A stretch of DNA of 64,000 nucleotides. Origin: Planctomycetota bacterium. Lineage in GTDB: Bacteria > Planctomycetota > SZUA-567 > H5-PLA8. The DNA lies in NCBI GenBank assembly GCA_016200135.1, contig JACQFI010000069.1, positions 18,603 through 82,602 of the forward strand, read 5' to 3'. Shown here in pieces: positions 37,531-45,158 of the stretch. A model generated the notes under the pieces. The model had not been told where the DNA came from, ran no database searches, and worked only from the letters and a program-made list of their open reading frames with translations. Made by a program: the position numbers and the translations under genes. Position 1 is the stretch's first letter; each line of letters opens with the position of its first letter.

Positions 37531-37627
37531 AAGGTAATGCAGTTTTGAATTCGCATAAAGGCACTTCGTGCATATATTCCATGTCGCATCGTTAAATTAG
37601 GGTTAGAGAGCTATATTATCGAGAACC

Positions 37628-39205
37628 TTAAGGATTTGACTTGAGGCGCTCCAGCGCAGCCTTGGCAAGTGCGTGGCCCTGCGCCGCCGCCTTTTGGTAG
37701 AGCTCGATTGCAAGTTTGAGATCCTTGGCAACTCCGGATCCGGTCTCGTAGGCGCTGGCGAGCGCGAACTGCCCGTCCGGGAAGTTCTGCTCGGAGGCTT
37801 TCTTGAACCAACCCACGGCCGCCTCCACGTTTTTGGCCACGCCAGTGCCGTCTTTCAGCATGATGCCGGCATTCGCTTGGGCTTGAGCATTGCCCGATTC
37901 CGCCGCCCGCAGCATCAAGCTGTAGGCGGCACTCTCGTCCTTTTCCAGGCCCTGTCCTTTAAAGAGTTGCACCGCGTATTGCAGGATGGCGTCGACGTGC
38001 CCGCGCAGTACGCCTTTCCGGAACCACTCCGCGGCCTTGGTGAAGTCTTGCGGCACGCCCTGCCCGCCCTGATACATGATGCCCACGTTGTACTGCGCCT
38101 GGAGACTGCCTTGCTCGGCGGCCTTGGACATCCAGCGGAAGGCCTCGGCCTGGTTGATGCCCACGCCTTGCCCGTTCAGCAGCATCACAGCATAGGCCAA
38201 CTGCGCGGAAGCCACGCCCTGCTCGGCGCCGGACTTGTACCACTCGCCGGCCTTGGCCAGGTCCTGAGTTATACCCTTTCCCGCAAGGTACAGGCCCGCC
38301 AGTTCGCTCTTGGCGTCGCCGTGTCCGGCCTCGGCGGCCTGCTGAAAATACTTAAGCGTCTTGGCCGGATCGGCCGGTACGCCTTTGCCGTCCTTATAAA
38401 GCATGCCCATGAGATACTGCGCATCGGCGCTGCCCTGCTCGGCCGCCTTGCCCGCCCATTGAGCCGCCTCGGCCTCGTTCTTGGCCACGCCCAATCCCTT
38501 GTAGAGCGAGAGCGCGTACAGGACCTGCGCCAGGGAGTGGTTCTGCGCAGCCGCCGCCTGAAACCAGAGCGCGGCCTTGGCGAAGTCCTGCTTCACGCCC
38601 AGACCGTTTAAGCAGATGAGGCCCATCTGGTACTGCGCCTCGGCATTGCCCAGATCGGCGGCCTTGCGGTTCCAGTTCGCGTACTCGGCCAAGTCCCGCG
38701 GCATGGGTCCGATGCCGTCCCGGTCCTTGCCATCCTTGTAAAGACCGCCCATGTACATCATCGCTTCGCCGGATTTGGCCACGATGGCCTTGTTGAGCCA
38801 CTCCATCCCGCCGGGCACGTCCTGCTTGAGGCCCTGGCCCGTGATCATCATCCGCGCCAATTGGACCTGCGCGCTCGTCTGGCCCTTCTCCGCCGCCTTC
38901 TGGAAACATTCGAGCGCCTTCGCCGTATCCTGCTGCACCCCCAGCCCGCTCAGGTAGAAGATGCCGACGTTATGCAGCGCCGTGAGATTGCCCTTGTCGG
39001 CTGCGGCACGGAAGTGCTCCAGCGCCTCCTTGTACTTCTTCTGCTTCACGCCCTCGATGCCGGCATTCAGTTCGGCCTCGCCAGGGACCTTGGGCGTATC
39101 CGGAACCTTCGGCGGCGGATCGCCCTTCTCTTCCGCACGTGGCGAACCGGCCAGCGGCGAGACGGCCAGCACGAAGACCGTAAGCGTGGCAAAAAAAAGC
39201 TTCAT
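37628..39205 (-). CDS. Exported Sel1-repeat (TPR-like) protein
   Basis: A 525-aa protein starting at ATG 39205 (MKLFFATLTVFVLAVSPLAG, AGAGGA 6 nt upstream; an ATG six codons earlier is possible). After the signal peptide and a short Pro/Lys-rich linker come about 12 consecutive ~36-residue Sel1 repeats of the pattern AxYxxGxGVxxDxxKAxxWxxKAAEQG, filling the rest of the protein. It acts as an exported protein-protein scaffold. It is upstream of tpsA on the same strand (175-nt gap with its own promoter for tpsA) and divergent from a pseudokinase gene. It may belong functionally to the exoprotein locus, but only position supports this. Confidence 0.9.
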   Translation of the reverse strand: MKLFFATLTVFVLAVSPLAGSPRAEEKGDPPPKVPDTPKVPGEAELNAGIEGVKQKKYKEALEHFRAAADKGNLTALHNVGIFYLSGLGVQQDTAKALECFQKAAEKGQTSAQVQLARMMITGQGLKQDVPGGMEWLNKAIVAKSGEAMMYMGGLYKDGKDRDGIGPMPRDLAEYANWNRKAADLGNAEAQYQMGLICLNGLGVKQDFAKAALWFQAAAAQNHSLAQVLYALSLYKGLGVAKNEAEAAQWAGKAAEQGSADAQYLMGMLYKDGKGVPADPAKTLKYFQQAAEAGHGDAKSELAGLYLAGKGITQDLAKAGEWYKSGAEQGVASAQLAYAVMLLNGQGVGINQAEAFRWMSKAAEQGSLQAQYNVGIMYQGGQGVPQDFTKAAEWFRKGVLRGHVDAILQYAVQLFKGQGLEKDESAAYSLMLRAAESGNAQAQANAGIMLKDGTGVAKNVEAAVGWFKKASEQNFPDGQFALASAYETGSGVAKDLKLAIELYQKAAAQGHALAKAALERLKSNP

Positions 39206-39284
39206 GCGGTTCCTCTTTCTCATCGAGTGCGTGCCCTCGCCTGCTCCCGCGGCGTGGCTCGCGTTACGATGTAACCTTCCCCTA

Positions 39285-39465
39285 CTTAGTGCACAAGACA
39301 AGATTGACCGCAGGCCCTTTCTGTGCAGAAAATTCGTAGCTCAGTCGTCTCGGCGGAGGTCGCAGCGGCGTCTCGCCGCTGCTGCAACGCGCTTCCGCTT
39401 GGCCTCCGGTGGAACCATCGGCGGGACGCCGATGCTACCTTAGTGCACAAGACAAGATTGACCGC
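39285..39465. repeat. 27-bp direct repeats flanking a REP-like element
   Basis: An identical 27-bp sequence beginning CTTAGTGCACAAGACAAG lies at 39285-39311 and 39439-39465, 154 bp apart. The segment between contains REP-like copy 2. Either an element arrived with a long target duplication, or a promoter segment was duplicated. Confidence 0.85.
39332..39438. repeat. REP-like element, copy 2
   Basis: It matches the element at 20884-20985 (same ATTCGT left end, CTCGGCGGAGGTCGCAGC core and GATGCTAC-like right end). It contains the hairpin CAGCGGCG / CGCCGCTG. It lies exactly between the two 27-bp direct repeats. Confidence 0.78.
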
Positions 39466-39514
39466 CTTGAATGGGAAAGGAACTTGCTCCGCGCACGGCT
39501 AGGATAGAGTACCC

Positions 39515-41221
39515 ATGGCTGCAAATCCATTTGCCGAGGCTCGTATGGCCGATCCGGTCGGACAGACCATCGCCGGTTATCCAGTCGAGAAACCCCTCGA
39601 CAAGGGCGCGTACGATATCCTCTATCAGGCCCAGACGTCCGCCCAGCCCATCGCCGTCAAACTCCTGCGTGAAGACCTGCGTTCCGACGCCACGCTGGGC
39701 GCCGCGGTGCAGGCCGGCTGGGAGAAGGCCCGCGCGGTCGTTCATCCCAACCTGGTGGCGGCGTACTCCAGCGGTTCGGACCCGCATTTCGGGCCGTACT
39801 GCATTGAAGAGATCGTCAAGTCGCGCACCCTGCGGAAGATGGTGCTCGACGGCTCAAAAATCGCCTGGCGCGACTCCCTCGAGATCGCCGTGCAGCTCGC
39901 GACGGCCTTGAAGGCCCTGCACGACGCCGGCGTTGCGCACGGCGACGTCCATCCGGGCTGTATCCTGATCACCCTGGATCAAGACGTAAAACTCGAAGGC
40001 GCCGGCGGCCTGACCGCCGTGAACCGTTCGCTGGCGGGCATCCTCAACGGCGCGCTCGCCGGGTACTCCGCGCCCGAACGCCTGACGGGCTCCGCTGCGA
40101 CCCCATCCAGCGACTTCTACGGCATGGGCGCGAGCCTCTACTTCCTGCTCGCCGGGCGCGACCCCTTCCCCGGCGGCGATACGCAGGCCGTCGCACGTGC
40201 GGCTATCGAAAAAGCCCCCACCCCGCTCGGCACGCTGGCCGAAGGACTGGCGCCCGCCGCCGTCGATTTCGTGCAGCGCCTGATGTCCAAATTGCCCGCG
40301 CAGCGTTACGCTTCCGCCGCGGAAGTCCTTACGGATCTGGAGAATCTTCGCTCGGGCAAGCCGCTCTCGCCGGCCAAGTTTGCTGCCGCGCCGCCGCCTG
40401 CTCCGGCCCCGGTCGCTCCGCCGCAACTGGATGCGACGGTCGTCTCGCGGCCCGCCTCGGCCCCTGCGGCGGCGGCCTTCACGCCTCCGGAAACCGCCCC
40501 CGTTCTGGATGCCGCGGCGGTGAGCCGCCCGTCGCCCATGCCCATGCCTTCACCTTTCAGACCTTCGGCGGCAAGCCTGCCTACCGTAAAACGGCCCACC
40601 TCTGCGAATCTGCCCTCTGCACGCGCTTCGGGCCTGCGCCCAGGCGTGCCCGGCCCGGACCCGCGCCGCACGAGCTTGGCGATGGCGTCCGTCTCGGGCC
40701 TGAACGCCGGCGTCGCGCCTTCCGAATCCGGTAAGCTGCGCACGCCGGGCGGCACGATCGTCTTCGGCAAGCTCGAGACCCAGGTCGGCTCTACCATTCC
40801 ACAGAGCGAGAAGGAACACAACGGCGACGATCTCTTCCGCCGCGGGCAGCTTCAGCAGGCCGTCAAATCCTGGCAGGAGGCCTCCGACACCGGCCACCAG
40901 CACGCGGGCTTGCGCGCGAAGATCGAACTGGGCAATCGCGAACTGCGCAAGGCCCAGTACCAGGAGGCGATCAACGAGGCCAAGTGGTGTTTCGACGCCG
41001 GGCAGTTCGTCACCGCCACCGAACGCGCCCAGGACGCGCTGAATCTCGCCGAGTCCGACGTCCAGCGTTCCGAATCGAAGCTGCTCATCGACATGGCCAA
41101 GGCCAAAGACATCGAGGCCGCGAAGAAGCGGACCACCAGCCGCATCATCTTCGTCATCGTCGCCGCCGTGGTGCTCCTCGGCGTGATGGTCTGGGTTTTG
41201 CTCAACTCGCTGAAAAGTTAA
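39515..41221 (+). CDS. Membrane-anchored pseudokinase with TPR-like C-terminal part
   Basis: A 568-aa protein with a kinase fold (residues ~20-285) that is probably inactive. The beta-3 Lys is kept (IAVKLL) and so is the APE-like motif (YSAPERL). However, HRDLKPEN is HGDVHPGC (Lys to His, Asn to Cys) and DFG is EGA, so the metal-binding Asp is lost. A Pro/Ala-rich linker (~290-400) follows, then TPR-like helices (~425-530) and one C-terminal membrane helix (RIIFVIVAAVVLLGVMVWVLL), giving a tail-anchored protein facing the cytoplasm. The ATG at 39515 has AGGATAGAG upstream. It is divergent from the Sel1 gene. A role as a binding partner of the nearby active kinase is speculation. Confidence 0.8.
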   Translation: MAANPFAEARMADPVGQTIAGYPVEKPLDKGAYDILYQAQTSAQPIAVKLLREDLRSDATLGAAVQAGWEKARAVVHPNLVAAYSSGSDPHFGPYCIEEIVKSRTLRKMVLDGSKIAWRDSLEIAVQLATALKALHDAGVAHGDVHPGCILITLDQDVKLEGAGGLTAVNRSLAGILNGALAGYSAPERLTGSAATPSSDFYGMGASLYFLLAGRDPFPGGDTQAVARAAIEKAPTPLGTLAEGLAPAAVDFVQRLMSKLPAQRYASAAEVLTDLENLRSGKPLSPAKFAAAPPPAPAPVAPPQLDATVVSRPASAPAAAAFTPPETAPVLDAAAVSRPSPMPMPSPFRPSAASLPTVKRPTSANLPSARASGLRPGVPGPDPRRTSLAMASVSGLNAGVAPSESGKLRTPGGTIVFGKLETQVGSTIPQSEKEHNGDDLFRRGQLQQAVKSWQEASDTGHQHAGLRAKIELGNRELRKAQYQEAINEAKWCFDAGQFVTATERAQDALNLAESDVQRSESKLLIDMAKAKDIEAAKKRTTSRIIFVIVAAVVLLGVMVWVLLNSLKS

Positions 41222-41229
41222 GCGCGGCG

Positions 41230-42126
41230 TCAGTCCGCACGCCAATCTTCTCCGCCCAGCACTTGAATCGCCCGGTACAGACAGTGGTTGCCCTTCTCGT
41301 CGCCGCCGCGCGCCTGCACTATTTTATAGAGCTCGTGGATCAGCGCCGTCGCAGGCAGCGGCTGGTTCTTCGCGCGCGCCGCTTCCAGCACGATTCGCAG
41401 GTCTTTCTGCTGGTGCTTGATGTAGAAGCCCGCCGAATCGTCGCCCGCGATCATCTTCGGTCCGAGCACTTCCAGGGACCACGAACGCGCCGCGCCATCC
41501 AGAATCGCCTCACGCACCTTCGCCGGGTCCGCGCCGAGCCGCCGCGCCAGCATCAGCGCCTCTGCGACGCCCGCGATCGCGTTCACCACCAGGATCTGGT
41601 TGCACGCCTTCGCCACCTGCCCCATGCCCGGCCCGCCGATGAGCGTGATCTTCTTCCCGTACGCGCGCATCACGGGTTCGGCTTCGTCGAAATCAGCCTG
41701 TGCGCCGCCACACATGATCGCCAGCACCCCGTCGATCGCGCCTTTCTGCCCGCCACTGATCGGCGCATCCACAAAACGCAGCCCGCGCTCGCGCACTTCG
41801 GCTCCGATGGCCTGCGCGGCCAGCGGCGAGATGGTGGAGTGATCGACCAGCAGCGCGCCCTTCGCCGCGCCTTCGGCCGCGCCCTTCACGCCGAGGATGA
41901 CCTCGCGCACATCCGGCCCATCGCCCACGCACAGGAAAACAATCCTCGACCCGCGCGCGGCCTCAGCGGGCGACTTGCACACCACTCCGCCCTTCTCGGC
42001 GAAGCCTTCCGTCTTGGCCGGATTGCGGTTGAAGACCCGCACCGCGTGGCCGTGCTTCAAGAGATGGAACGCCATGGGCCGGCCCATCAGGCCCAGACCA
42101 ATAAACGCGACGGGTACGCCAGGCAT
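41230..42126 (-). CDS. NAD(P)-dependent beta-hydroxyacid dehydrogenase (3-hydroxyisobutyrate / tartronate-semialdehyde reductase family)
   Basis: A 298-aa oxidoreductase. The start ATG at 42126 (MPGVPVAFIGLGLMGRP) has AAGGAGA 7 nt upstream; an upstream in-frame start is unlikely. The Rossmann motif GLGLMGRPMA, the substrate motif DAPISGG and the catalytic Lys in GPGMGQVAKACNQ identify the family, and the C-terminal helical domain is intact. Members reduce or oxidise 3-hydroxyisobutyrate, tartronate semialdehyde or related 3-hydroxyacids; no local context narrows this. It is a single gene whose 5' flank carries a 9-nt-phased repeat. Confidence 0.9.
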   Translation of the reverse strand: MPGVPVAFIGLGLMGRPMAFHLLKHGHAVRVFNRNPAKTEGFAEKGGVVCKSPAEAARGSRIVFLCVGDGPDVREVILGVKGAAEGAAKGALLVDHSTISPLAAQAIGAEVRERGLRFVDAPISGGQKGAIDGVLAIMCGGAQADFDEAEPVMRAYGKKITLIGGPGMGQVAKACNQILVVNAIAGVAEALMLARRLGADPAKVREAILDGAARSWSLEVLGPKMIAGDDSAGFYIKHQQKDLRIVLEAARAKNQPLPATALIHELYKIVQARGGDEKGNHCLYRAIQVLGGEDWRAD

Positions 42127-42177
42127 CGTTCTTCTCCTTCTTACCATGTGTCAATGGTTGCGTGTTCGCTCTTTAAT

Positions 42178-42314
42178 CTCGCGCAAAGACGCTAAGACGC
42201 AAAGAACAGAATTGAACAAATCGGCAAGAAGGGATGTGGTTCGTGAACCAAAACTCAGCACTATCAGTTCCCCGTCTGTGCGGTTCTTTGCGCCTTAGCG
42301 TCTTCGCGCGAAAC
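42178..42314. repeat. Inverted pair of 9-nt-phased dispersed repeats
   Basis: Left copy 42178-42207 (CGCAAAGACGCTAAGACG...) and right copy 42283-42314 (...CTTTGCGCCTTAGCGTCTT) are inverted and can form a long stem around a 75-nt loop. The pair fills the gap between the dehydrogenase and AraC-Ogt genes. Related single copies are at 43235-43266 and 43594-43624. Confidence 0.78.
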
Positions 42315-42319
42315 GCCGT

Positions 42320-43171
42320 TCAACCTGTGCGCTCGCGCCGCGCCGCCTCCCACGCCAGCATGATGCGCTTGCGCGCGGGCCCCCAGCGATAGTGGCCGAT
42401 CACGCCGAGGCTCCGGATCACGCGGTGGCAGGGGATCAGATAGGCCACCGAGTTCCGCGCCACCGCATGACCCACCGCGCGCACAGCCTTCGGCTTGCCA
42501 ATGGCACACGCGATCTCACCATACGTGGCCACCGCGCCGGGCGGAATCCGCAGCAAAGCGTTCCAGACCTTCGCTTGGAAGTTCGTGCCCGCATGCAAAA
42601 CCATTTCGGACTTCGCGCGCTTTGGATTCTTCTGAAAGACCTGCTCCGCAAATCGCGCCGTTCGCACCGCATCCTCCGCAATCTGCGCCGCTGGAAACCC
42701 ACACTTGAGTTCCGCCAGGGCGCGGCGCTCATTGCTCTCCTCTACGAATGCAAGATGGCAGACGCCGCGCTCCGTCACGCCGAGCAACGCGAGGCCGAAC
42801 GGCGTGGCGTGGAAGCCGTAGCGAATGGACAGACCCGCGCCGCGCGCCTTGAACTCGCCCGGCGTCACGGCCTCGACGGCAACGAAGAGATCGTGCAAGC
42901 GCCCGGGCCCGGAGAGCCCCACGTCCCACGCTGTATCCAGCACGCTGCGCGACGCGGCGAGCCGCTCCTTGGCCAGTTCCACCGTGAGAATCTGCAGGAA
43001 GCGTTTGGGCGTGACGCCCGCCCAGCGCTTGAAGAGCCGCTGAAAATGGAACGCGCTGAGGTGCGCCGCGCGCGCGATCTCCTCCAGGTCCGGTTGCCGC
43101 GTCGCGTTCCGGTCCAGGAACCGTATGGCCAGCTCGATGCGCCGGTAATCGTCGGGATTCCAGGTCTTCAT
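42320..43171 (-). CDS. AraC-type HTH fused to O6-methylguanine-DNA methyltransferase (Ada-like without the N-terminal methyl-acceptor domain)
   Basis: A 283-aa protein. The AraC-type DNA-binding domain is at residues ~1-110 (DLEEIARAAHLSAFHFQRLFKRWAG, TAWDVGLSGPGRL), followed by a ribonuclease-like domain and the methyltransferase (ATYGEIACAIGKPKAVRAVG, then the active site IPCHRVIRS). The Cys of PCHRV accepts methyl or alkyl groups from O6-alkylguanine. E. coli Ada has an extra N-terminal zinc domain that senses phosphotriesters; it is absent here, so any transcriptional switch must work differently. It is a single gene. Family call is firm; regulatory activity is inferred. Confidence 0.92.
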   Translation of the reverse strand: MKTWNPDDYRRIELAIRFLDRNATRQPDLEEIARAAHLSAFHFQRLFKRWAGVTPKRFLQILTVELAKERLAASRSVLDTAWDVGLSGPGRLHDLFVAVEAVTPGEFKARGAGLSIRYGFHATPFGLALLGVTERGVCHLAFVEESNERRALAELKCGFPAAQIAEDAVRTARFAEQVFQKNPKRAKSEMVLHAGTNFQAKVWNALLRIPPGAVATYGEIACAIGKPKAVRAVGHAVARNSVAYLIPCHRVIRSLGVIGHYRWGPARKRIMLAWEAARRERTG

Positions 43172-43234
43172 ACCGGAAGCTTAGTTCATCCCCGCACCGT
43201 GCCTCCACCCGATTCTTGCTCTTTTGGGAAATGC

Positions 43235-43266
43235 GTTTCGCGCAAAGACGCTAAGGCGCAAAGAAC
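43235..43266. repeat. 9-nt-phased dispersed repeat (CGCAAAGAC type)
   Basis: One copy, GTTTCGCGCAAAGACGCTAA and onward to CAAAGAAC, in the gap upstream of the AraC-Ogt gene. It is nearly identical to the arms at 42178-42314. Confidence 0.75.
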
Positions 43267-43329
43267 GGCACGCACGGGGAACGGGAAGTGCTAGGTCCTG
43301 AGTGCTGAGTTTTAAGTCGTTCGTTTTCA

Positions 43330-43538
43330 GCCTCGAAGAGGCGCGCTGAAATAGCCAGGAGCGTAGTCCCGATTCATCGGGACGGAGCCCCTGGAAAGCG
43401 GGCTATCAAGGGTAAAGCTCTGAAGGGGCGTGCGAAGCGTAGACTGCGGTCTCGCGCGCCCCGCCGGGGCTTGACCCCATTTATCGTGCCTACACCAGGG
43501 GCTTCGCCCCTGGCTATTTCCGCGCGGCCCTTCGGGCC
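43330..43538. mobile_element. MITE-like element, ~209 bp with 30-bp terminal inverted repeats
   Basis: The ends 43330-43359 and 43509-43538 are inverted repeats matching at 25 of 30 positions; the inner 12 (GAAATAGCCAGG) are perfect. The interior has further hairpins (CCAGGGGC-TTC-GCCCCTGG at 43495-43513) and no open frame of interest. No transposase is present. No clear target-site duplication is seen. It could be a non-autonomous element or a structured intergenic repeat. Confidence 0.7.
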
Positions 43539-43593
43539 TGACTGCAACCACGAACTACGAGCCCGATCCCCACCTGGCCATTTTTCAATTCCA

Positions 43594-43624
43594 TTCTTAG
43601 CGCCTTTGCGTTTTTGCGCGAGAC
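43594..43624. repeat. 9-nt-phased dispersed repeat (CTTTGCG type)
   Basis: CTTAGCGCCTTTGCGTTTTT and onward, in inverse orientation to the copy at 43235-43266, so the two bracket the MITE-like element. Confidence 0.7.
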
Positions 43625-43673
43625 ACGCCTTACGGCTTTGCGTGAAATTCCCCGAACCGCTAAACTCGTCCCC

Positions 43674-45155
43674 GTGAAGCTAAGCGTCCTGATTCCGGTC
43701 TACAACGAGCGCTACCTCGCGGAGAAGCTCATCCGCAAGGTCTTGAGCGTGCGCTTGCCCGACGGCCTCGAGAAGGAACTGATCGTCGTGGATGACGGCT
43801 CCACCGACGGCACCCGCGCGATCCTGGAACGCCTCGCCGCCGAGATCCCGCAGATCCGCTACATCCCGCACGCGCGCAACCAGGGCAAGGGCGCCGCGAT
43901 CCGCACCGCCATCGCCGCGGCAACGGGCGACTTCACCATCTTCCAGGACGCGGACCTCGAGTACGACCCCGACGACTACCCGCGCATCCTCGAACCGCTG
44001 CTCTCGGGCCAGGCCGACGTCGTGTACGGCTCGCGTTTTCTGGGCAGCGAGCGCCAGCGCGTGCTCTACTTCTGGCACTCGCTAGGGAATCATTTTCTCA
44101 CGCTGCTCTCGAACATCTTCACCGACCTGAACCTCACCGACATGGAGACCTGCTACAAAGCGTTCCGCACCGAAGTGCTGCGCTCGATCCCCATCCGCAG
44201 CCAGTGCTTCGGGATCGAGCCCGAGATCACCGCCAAGGTCGCCAAGCGCGGCCTGCGCCTCTACGAAGTGCCGATCCGCTACGATGGCCGCACGTACCTT
44301 GAAGGCAAGAAGATCACCTGGCGCGACGGCGTCCGCGCGCTGCGCGTGATCCTGACCTACCGGCTGATCGACGACATCTACGACGAGAAGACCGCGCCCG
44401 AGTACCTCACCGATCTCTCGCGCGCCCACCGCGTCAACCGTTGGACGGCCGACGCGCTGCGCCCGTTCTTGGGCGAGCGCGTCCTGGAAATCGGCGCCGG
44501 ACTCGGCGCGATGACCGGCATGCTCCTCCCGCGCGAACGCTTCGTCGCCTCCGACGCGAAGGAAGCCTACGTCGCGATTCTCAAGAGCCTCGCGCTGCGC
44601 CGCAGCGGCATCGAAGTCGCCCGGATCGACCCGGAGCAGACCGCCGATTTCGAACAGTACACAGGCAAGCTTGACAGCATCGTCTACGTGAGCGGCCTTG
44701 AGAACACCGCGGACCCAGGCGCGGTGCTGAAGAATTTCTTCGACGCCCTCGAACCCAACGGCCGCGCGACGATCCTCGTCCCGCAGGGCCCTTGGCTCTT
44801 CTCGCCGCTCGATAAGACCCTCGGCCATCGCCGCCGCTTCGGCGAGAAGGAACTCGCCGCGGCACTCGAACACGCCGGCTTCCGCGTCGAACAGACTTTC
44901 GACTTCAATCGCATCGGCGCGCTCGGCTGGCTCTTGAACGGCGTGCTATTGCGGCGCGAGAAGATGGCTAAGATCCAGCTCAAGGCCTTCGATTCCCTCG
45001 TCTGGCTCTTCCGCCGCATCGACTGGCTCTGGCCGTGGCCCGGTCTGGACCTAGTCGCCGTCGCGCGCAAGCCCGGCCCCGCCGCCGCGCCGGACGAATC
45101 CGCGGCGATCCCCTCCGCTGGCGCTTCCGGCGTCGGCCACGCCGCCGGAACCTGA
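43674..45155 (+). CDS. GT2 glycosyltransferase fused to a SAM-dependent methyltransferase
   Basis: A 493-aa two-domain protein. I start it at the GTG at 43674 (VKLSVLIPVYNERYLAEKL), because the N-terminus of the dolichyl-phosphate-mannose-synthase-like GT2 fold begins right there; the ribosome site is weak. GT2 part (~1-240): VVDDGSTDGT, NQGKGAAIRTA, DADLEYDP (metal site) and MTCYKAF-like DMETCYKAFR. The second half is a class I methyltransferase: VLEIGAGLGAMTGMLL (SAM loop), a SDAKEAYV acidic residue and LVPQGPWLFSPLD. No membrane helices are evident. It is the first gene of a tight three-gene glycosylation operon (3-nt gap to the next). It probably makes a lipid-linked sugar; the acceptor is unknown. 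Confidence 0.88.
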   Translation: MKLSVLIPVYNERYLAEKLIRKVLSVRLPDGLEKELIVVDDGSTDGTRAILERLAAEIPQIRYIPHARNQGKGAAIRTAIAAATGDFTIFQDADLEYDPDDYPRILEPLLSGQADVVYGSRFLGSERQRVLYFWHSLGNHFLTLLSNIFTDLNLTDMETCYKAFRTEVLRSIPIRSQCFGIEPEITAKVAKRGLRLYEVPIRYDGRTYLEGKKITWRDGVRALRVILTYRLIDDIYDEKTAPEYLTDLSRAHRVNRWTADALRPFLGERVLEIGAGLGAMTGMLLPRERFVASDAKEAYVAILKSLALRRSGIEVARIDPEQTADFEQYTGKLDSIVYVSGLENTADPGAVLKNFFDALEPNGRATILVPQGPWLFSPLDKTLGHRRRFGEKELAAALEHAGFRVEQTFDFNRIGALGWLLNGVLLRREKMAKIQLKAFDSLVWLFRRIDWLWPWPGLDLVAVARKPGPAAAPDESAAIPSAGASGVGHAAGT

Positions 45156-45158
45156 AAG

